From DASQPR01 sp963724705 (GTDB lineage: Bacteria; Actinomycetota; Actinomycetes; Mycobacteriales; Micromonosporaceae), in contig CAVRVS010000006.1 in NCBI GenBank assembly GCA_963724705.1, positions 310,001 through 374,000 of the forward strand: DNA of 64,000 nt, in the 5' to 3' direction. Positions 60,318-64,000 of this stretch are shown in pieces. A program made the translations under genes and the position numbers. Positions within the stretch are counted from its first letter, which is position 1, and each line of letters opens with the position of its first letter. The notes beneath the pieces were generated by a model that ran no database searches, was not told the DNA's origin, and saw only the letters and a list, made by a program, of their open reading frames with translations.

Positions 60318-61295
60318 GTGACATCGTTATTTCCCGGGGCAAGCAGCGCCGGCAACCTGCCCGACTACGCGCCCATCCCGCAATCTGCGCTCGGTCCCGC
60401 ATTGAATGATCAGGGCTACTACGTAGGCCGAGTCGAGCGGAACCTCTACTGGGTGACCGACGGCACCTACCAGGCGGCCTTCCTGGCGACACCGGACGGC
60501 ATCGTCCAGTTCGACGCGCCGCCGACCATCGGCGGCAACCTGCGGCGGGCCATCGACGAGATCGCGGCAGCCGAGGGCGTGAGCAACCGGGTCACGCATT
60601 TTGTGTACTCACACCACCACCACGACCACGCGGGTGCCGCGTCGCTGTTCAACGATGTTGTCCGCATCGGACACCAGGAGACTCGCCGGCTGCTGCTGCG
60701 AGACAACGACCCGGCCAGGCCGGCACCGGAGGTCACCTTCGAGGACCGACACACCCTGGAGATCGCCGGCGAACGCGTCGAACTCGCTTGGCATGGACCC
60801 AACCACTCGCCGGACAACATCTTCATCCATTTCCCCGACCACGACGCGATCATGCTCATCGACATCGTCAACTCCGGGTGGGTACCCATCTACAACCTCA
60901 ACCTCAGCGAAGACGTACCCGGATATATCCAGGCTCCGACCACCGCGCTGTCCTACCCGTGGAAACACTTCATCGGCGGACACCTCGGCCGGCTAGGCAC
61001 GCGCGACGATATCGCCGTACACCAGCAGTACATCGCCGACATCGAAGCCTCGGCCAGGCAGGCTCTGGCCACCGTCGACCCCACGCCGTACTTCCAGAAG
61101 TACGGAGCGAACCCATGGGCCGCGGTCAGGGGCTACCTCGACGAGGTGACCGACCGCGCCGCGGCGCCCGTCATCGCGAAATACACCGGCGTGTTGGCCG
61201 CCGCCGACGTAGACGTGTTCACCAGCACCACCACGTTCGCGATCCTGCAATCCATCCGCCTCGACCTCGGACCCAGCGCGCCAGTGCATCCGTGA
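60318..61295 (+). CDS. Metallo-beta-lactamase-fold hydrolase
   Basis: This 325-residue metal-dependent hydrolase has HFVYSHHHHDHAGA (HxHxDH binuclear motif), IGHQETRR, WHGPNHSPDN and the later metal Asp (MLIDIVNSGW) with HFIGGHLG. It is cytosolic with no signal. GTG 60318 follows AGGGAGA. The Gln/Trp-rich first 60 residues are a family-specific cap (LNDQGYYVGRVERNLYWVTDGTYQAAFLATPDG). Its target is unknown. It converges on a DUF1579-like gene with a shared hairpin between. Confidence 0.85.
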   Translation: MTSLFPGASSAGNLPDYAPIPQSALGPALNDQGYYVGRVERNLYWVTDGTYQAAFLATPDGIVQFDAPPTIGGNLRRAIDEIAAAEGVSNRVTHFVYSHHHHDHAGAASLFNDVVRIGHQETRRLLLRDNDPARPAPEVTFEDRHTLEIAGERVELAWHGPNHSPDNIFIHFPDHDAIMLIDIVNSGWVPIYNLNLSEDVPGYIQAPTTALSYPWKHFIGGHLGRLGTRDDIAVHQQYIADIEASARQALATVDPTPYFQKYGANPWAAVRGYLDEVTDRAAAPVIAKYTGVLAAADVDVFTSTTTFAILQSIRLDLGPSAPVHP

Positions 61296-61353
61296 CCGGC
61301 ACGCACTCGGCCATTACGGGCAGGATTCCCTCCTGACCGACCGAGACCCGGAC

Positions 61354-61382
61354 ACCGCCCCGAACTGACTGTCCGGGGCGGT
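61354..61382. terminator. Hairpin between convergent genes
   Basis: Arms ACCGCCCCG (61354-61362) and CGGGGCGGT (61374-61382) pair over 9 bases with an 11-base loop, between stops at 61295 and 61434. Confidence 0.65.
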
Positions 61383-61433
61383 CGTCCAAGGCCAGAGAGA
61401 ATCATCGCTGTCTGCGGGATCGGCTGCCTCGAG

Positions 61434-61943
61434 CTATTCCGTTCGTGAGAGTTGCATGACCCAGTTGACTCGCCAGGTCAGGCCGTTGTCGTAGGAGAAT
61501 GCCTGCTCCCACCGCGCCGTGGACGGAGGTTCGTACGTCCACTCGAAGCGGACCTTGACCGGTTGACCGTTGAGCTTGTCATCGCACAGAAAAACGCCGC
61601 GTCCATCGCGCCATGCGCCTTCGACTGGTGGATCGACGTGACCTGGCCGGTTGCTCGACGCCCACCAGATGCGCCAAAGCTGAGCTGCGGGGTCGAACTG
61701 CCGAAGGGTGAAGCCTTCGAACGGTTTGCCCCCTGGCGGGGCCTGCGCCCAGATCCGGTCTACGTGTCCAAGCCCGTCAAGGATCGGTTCGGCTTGTGCG
61801 GTGGCGTCGAACTGCACCCACTCGACGCAGTCGGGGTCGGCGACGTCGACCAGCTTGCGGTTACCGACGTGCCACCGACCGAAGATGAAATCGAAGTCGC
61901 CACGTCCGTCGGAACGCTCGGCAGTCGCTGTCACGTCGCCCAA
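61434..61943 (-). CDS. DUF1579-like beta-barrel protein with TTG start
   Basis: This 169-residue protein resembles the DUF1579 lipocalin-like group: GRGDFDFIFGRWHVGNRKLVD, then VEWVQFDATAQAEPILDGLGHVDRIWAQAP, FTLRQFDPAAQLWRIWWASS, and WEQAFSYDNGLTWRVNWVMQL. I choose TTG 61943 because GAGGAGG lies 8 bases upstream and a strong terminator ends just before that region; the longer frame to 62141 would run through the terminator. The ligand or role is unknown. Confidence 0.75.
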   Translation of the reverse strand: MGDVTATAERSDGRGDFDFIFGRWHVGNRKLVDVADPDCVEWVQFDATAQAEPILDGLGHVDRIWAQAPPGGKPFEGFTLRQFDPAAQLWRIWWASSNRPGHVDPPVEGAWRDGRGVFLCDDKLNGQPVKVRFEWTYEPPSTARWEQAFSYDNGLTWRVNWVMQLSRTE

Positions 61944-62135
61944 TTTTCGGTCCTCCTCGGTCGTGCGGCATCTGCGCACGCTGACGACATCATGAGGTGG
62001 ACGACCGACAAGATTGCCTTTGGTGAAACTCGCGTTACCAAGCGTCAGTACGTCGACCCAGTAGTCCGAAGGACCAGCGGCAGGCTTCCTCCCGCGAGCA
62101 TCCCACCACTGACGCAGCGCGTTCCGGTAGTGGCA

Positions 62136-62165
62136 GCGCAACCCGGCCGGTCGGCCGGGTTGCGC
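62136..62165 (-). terminator. Hairpin after the GH3 gene
   Basis: Thirteen-base perfect arms GCGCAACCCGGCC (62136-62148) and GGCCGGGTTGCGC (62153-62165) with loop GGTC lie 37 bases past the GH3 stop at 62202. Confidence 0.85.
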
Positions 62166-62201
62166 CGGTGCTAGCTGTCGGTGCGTTGACTGGTTGGTGC
62201 G

Positions 62202-64000
62202 CTAGGAGATGGTGAACGCCGCAGATACATCGACGTCATATGGGGTTGTGTCGTTCTTGTTGAGCTGAACGATGTAGCTGCCCGGCTCGACCGTGGGAGG
62301 ACCCGCCGCGTTGATGTCTCCTTGGCTTTCGGCCAACGCGGACGTCGGGAAGGAGACGTGAACGACCTTCGATTCGCCCGCGCCGAGTGTCACTCGGGTG
62401 AATGCGACCAGGCGCTGTGGCGGTACGACCACCGAGCTGACCGGCTGAGCGACGTAGACCGGCACGATGTCGGTGCCTGATCGTGAGCCGGTGTTCGCCA
62501 CGGTGAACGTCGCGGTGGCGGTGCCGTGGCGCGACACCGTCGGCGTCACCGACAGGTTGGTGGTCTGGAAGGTGGTGTAGGACAGCCCATAGCCGAACGG
62601 GTACAGCGGGTTGTAGGCGTGTCCCTGACCGGAGCCGGTGCCCGGTAGCTGGTCGAAGAACTTCGGCTGGTCGCCAAGCGGCGACGGCGCGGACCCGTCG
62701 AAGTCACCACCGACCGTCGTGGCGTCCGACGGCCAACTCACGGACAGCTTGCCGCTCGGATTCGTCTTGCCGAAGACCACATCCGCGACGGCTTGTCCGG
62801 CCTCCGTGCTCCCTTGATACGCCATGAGCACCGCGTTCGCGGTCTCGGCCGGGCCGAGCCCGACCGGACGACCGGCGATGACCACGACGATCACCGGCTT
62901 GCCGGTGGCTTTGAGTGCCGAAATCAAGGCTTGCTGGTCGCTGGGCAACGCCGGAGCGGGATTGTCGCCAAGCCCTTCGGCGTACGCCTTCTCGCCGACC
63001 GCCACGACGTAGGCGTCAGCGGTCCCGGCGGCGGCCACCGCGCTTGCTTGATCGGGCGCGTACACGGCTGCTGGATCGGCCGCTTGGATGCCTTTGAGTA
63101 CGGTGGTGCCGGGTGGGATTTGGTCGGCCGGACCCATGCAGCACACGTGTCCGGCGCCGAAGACGCCCTGCCAGCTCACACTCCAACCGCCGAGTTGGTT
63201 GGTCATCGAGTCGGCACTTGGACCGGTGACAACCACTTTGCTCGTCGGCGACAGCGGCAGCACGTTGCCGCTGTTGCGCAGCAGCGTCATGGATTCCTGC
63301 GCCGCCTGGAGCGTCTGGTCGCGGCCGGCGGTCACGGCTGCGTTTGCAGCGCTCGCGTCGACACATGGCTTGCTCGGATCGCTCACGCACGGTTGGTCGA
63401 AGAGGCCGAGCTGGAACTTCATCGTCAGAATCCGGCGGACGGCCTGGTCGATGCGGGCACGCGAGATCTTGCCAGTGCTGACGTCCTGCAGGATCGCGCT
63501 CTGCCATTGATCGGGACCAAAGACCTCCATGCTCATGTCGACGCCCGCGTTGACGGCGTCAGCGATCGCGCCGGGCAGGTCAGCGGCTGTGTGGTAAGCG
63601 CTTTGCAGCGCCGGTACGTCCTGGTAGTCGCTGATGACGACGCCCTTGAACCCCATCTGCTTGCGCAGGATGTCGGTCAGAAGGTAATGCGATGCGGTCG
63701 CAGGAACAGCGTTAATCGATCCGGAGTCGACCATCACGGCGTCGGCACCCGCGTCGATCCCGCCGGCGTACGACGGCAGGATCATGCTTTGCAGGTAACT
63801 CAGCGGCAGGAGCGCTTCGTTGCGATCATGACCGTTGACCGATTGCGAGTATCCCGCGAAATGCTTCACGGTCGCGGACACGTTGAGCGCACCGCCTTGT
63901 CCGGCCGTCTGCAGACCGGCCACGTTGGCCGCACCCATGGCCGCAGACAGAGCCGGTTCCTCGGCCCAGGTTTCGTACGTACGACCCCAGCGGTTGTCCC
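62202..64000 (-). CDS. Glycoside hydrolase family 3 beta-glucosidase (N-terminus beyond window)
   Basis: This is a GH3 exo-acting beta-glycosidase, cut by the right edge. The visible part begins in DNRWGRTYETWAEEP (GH3 (R)xGR(T)FE-type motif) and continues with TVKHFAGYSQSVNGHDRN and VMVDSGSINAVPATASHYLLTDILRK. The catalytic nucleophile is in GFKGVVISDYQDV. Then come the alpha/beta sandwich domain (GKPVIVVVIAGRPVGL, VLMAYQGSTEAGQAV) and a C-terminal fibronectin-III-like domain ending PPQRLVAFTRVTLGAGES...YIVQLNKND. Secretion cannot be judged without the start. Sugar specificity is not clear. Confidence 0.95.
   Translation of the reverse strand, partial: DNRWGRTYETWAEEPALSAAMGAANVAGLQTAGQGGALNVSATVKHFAGYSQSVNGHDRNEALLPLSYLQSMILPSYAGGIDAGADAVMVDSGSINAVPATASHYLLTDILRKQMGFKGVVISDYQDVPALQSAYHTAADLPGAIADAVNAGVDMSMEVFGPDQWQSAILQDVSTGKISRARIDQAVRRILTMKFQLGLFDQPCVSDPSKPCVDASAANAAVTAGRDQTLQAAQESMTLLRNSGNVLPLSPTSKVVVTGPSADSMTNQLGGWSVSWQGVFGAGHVCCMGPADQIPPGTTVLKGIQAADPAAVYAPDQASAVAAAGTADAYVVAVGEKAYAEGLGDNPAPALPSDQQALISALKATGKPVIVVVIAGRPVGLGPAETANAVLMAYQGSTEAGQAVADVVFGKTNPSGKLSVSWPSDATTVGGDFDGSAPSPLGDQPKFFDQLPGTGSGQGHAYNPLYPFGYGLSYTTFQTTNLSVTPTVSRHGTATATFTVANTGSRSGTDIVPVYVAQPVSSVVVPPQRLVAFTRVTLGAGESKVVHVSFPTSALAESQGDINAAGPPTVEPGSYIVQLNKNDTTPYDVDVSAAFTIS

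Overview
The window is GC-rich chromosomal DNA from an actinomycete. High GC, frequent GTG starts, many 4-bp ATGA/GTGA gene overlaps, Tat signal peptides, a furA-katG operon with a promoter at the furA start codon, and an S-(hydroxymethyl)mycothiol dehydrogenase (mycothiol is an actinobacterial thiol) all agree. The genus cannot be fixed from sequence alone. I see no rRNA, tRNA, CRISPR array, insertion sequence or phage gene. Strands are mixed and operons are short, and much of the window looks like accessory or stress-related genome.

Layout. 1-7 kb: cell-envelope glycopolymer genes. These are rmlBA (dTDP-rhamnose pathway, leftward, rmlB cut by the window edge), then rightward a fused cytidylyltransferase/SDR of the CDP-ribitol type, a TagF-like polyol-phosphate transferase carrying an in-frame 18-bp repeat, and a PhyH-type dioxygenase. 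7-11.3 kb: an SDR, mycothiol-dependent formaldehyde dehydrogenase with a coupled metallo-beta-lactamase-fold hydrolase, and a two-gene unit of a kinase-like/methyltransferase fusion plus YjbQ. 11.5-14.5 kb: secreted HAD phosphatase, DMT-type membrane protein with a long repetitive tail, and a DUF4235 pair. 14.6-18 kb: SDR/SRPBCC/SDR operon opposite an ECF sigma factor with a SnoaL-like tail. 18-22 kb: Tat-exported PHP-domain protein with a coupled partner, and a DUF2332 protein. 22-27.4 kb: MarR/MFS drug-efflux pair, a Cys-rich Csp-type copper-storage protein, katG and furA. 27.7-38 kb: small enzymes (Ddn-like, DinB), a metallophosphoesterase, a GGDEF-EAL protein, several unrecognised membrane proteins, and PadR with a decayed partner gene. 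38-42 kb: secreted phospholipase C-like enzyme and carboxylesterase. 42-49 kb: Usp, an Orn/Lys/Arg decarboxylase split into two collinear overlapping frames, DUF6221, FtsH, an alcohol dehydrogenase remnant and a PAP2 protein. 49-53 kb: LtaS-like sulfatase-fold protein and an ECF41 sigma factor facing its probable target, a carboxymuconolactone decarboxylase. 53.4-57 kb: a methyltransferase and a SRPBCC-ArsR-DUF2182-DUF899 operon behind a strong promoter/operator. 57-64 kb: aldo-keto reductase with AlkA-type glycosylase, SDR, MBL hydrolase, a DUF1579-like protein and a truncated GH3 glycosidase.

The most informative regulatory sequences are the divergent ECF41-type promoters at 52.0-52.1 kb, the 16-bp inverted repeat straddling a -10 box at 54.73-54.77 kb, and the promoter whose predicted start lies on the furA GTG. 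The items best worth follow-up as possibly undescribed are the split decarboxylase, the degenerate-kinase/methyltransferase fusion, the ArsR-controlled DUF2182/DUF899 module and the His-rich Tat PHP protein with its partner.
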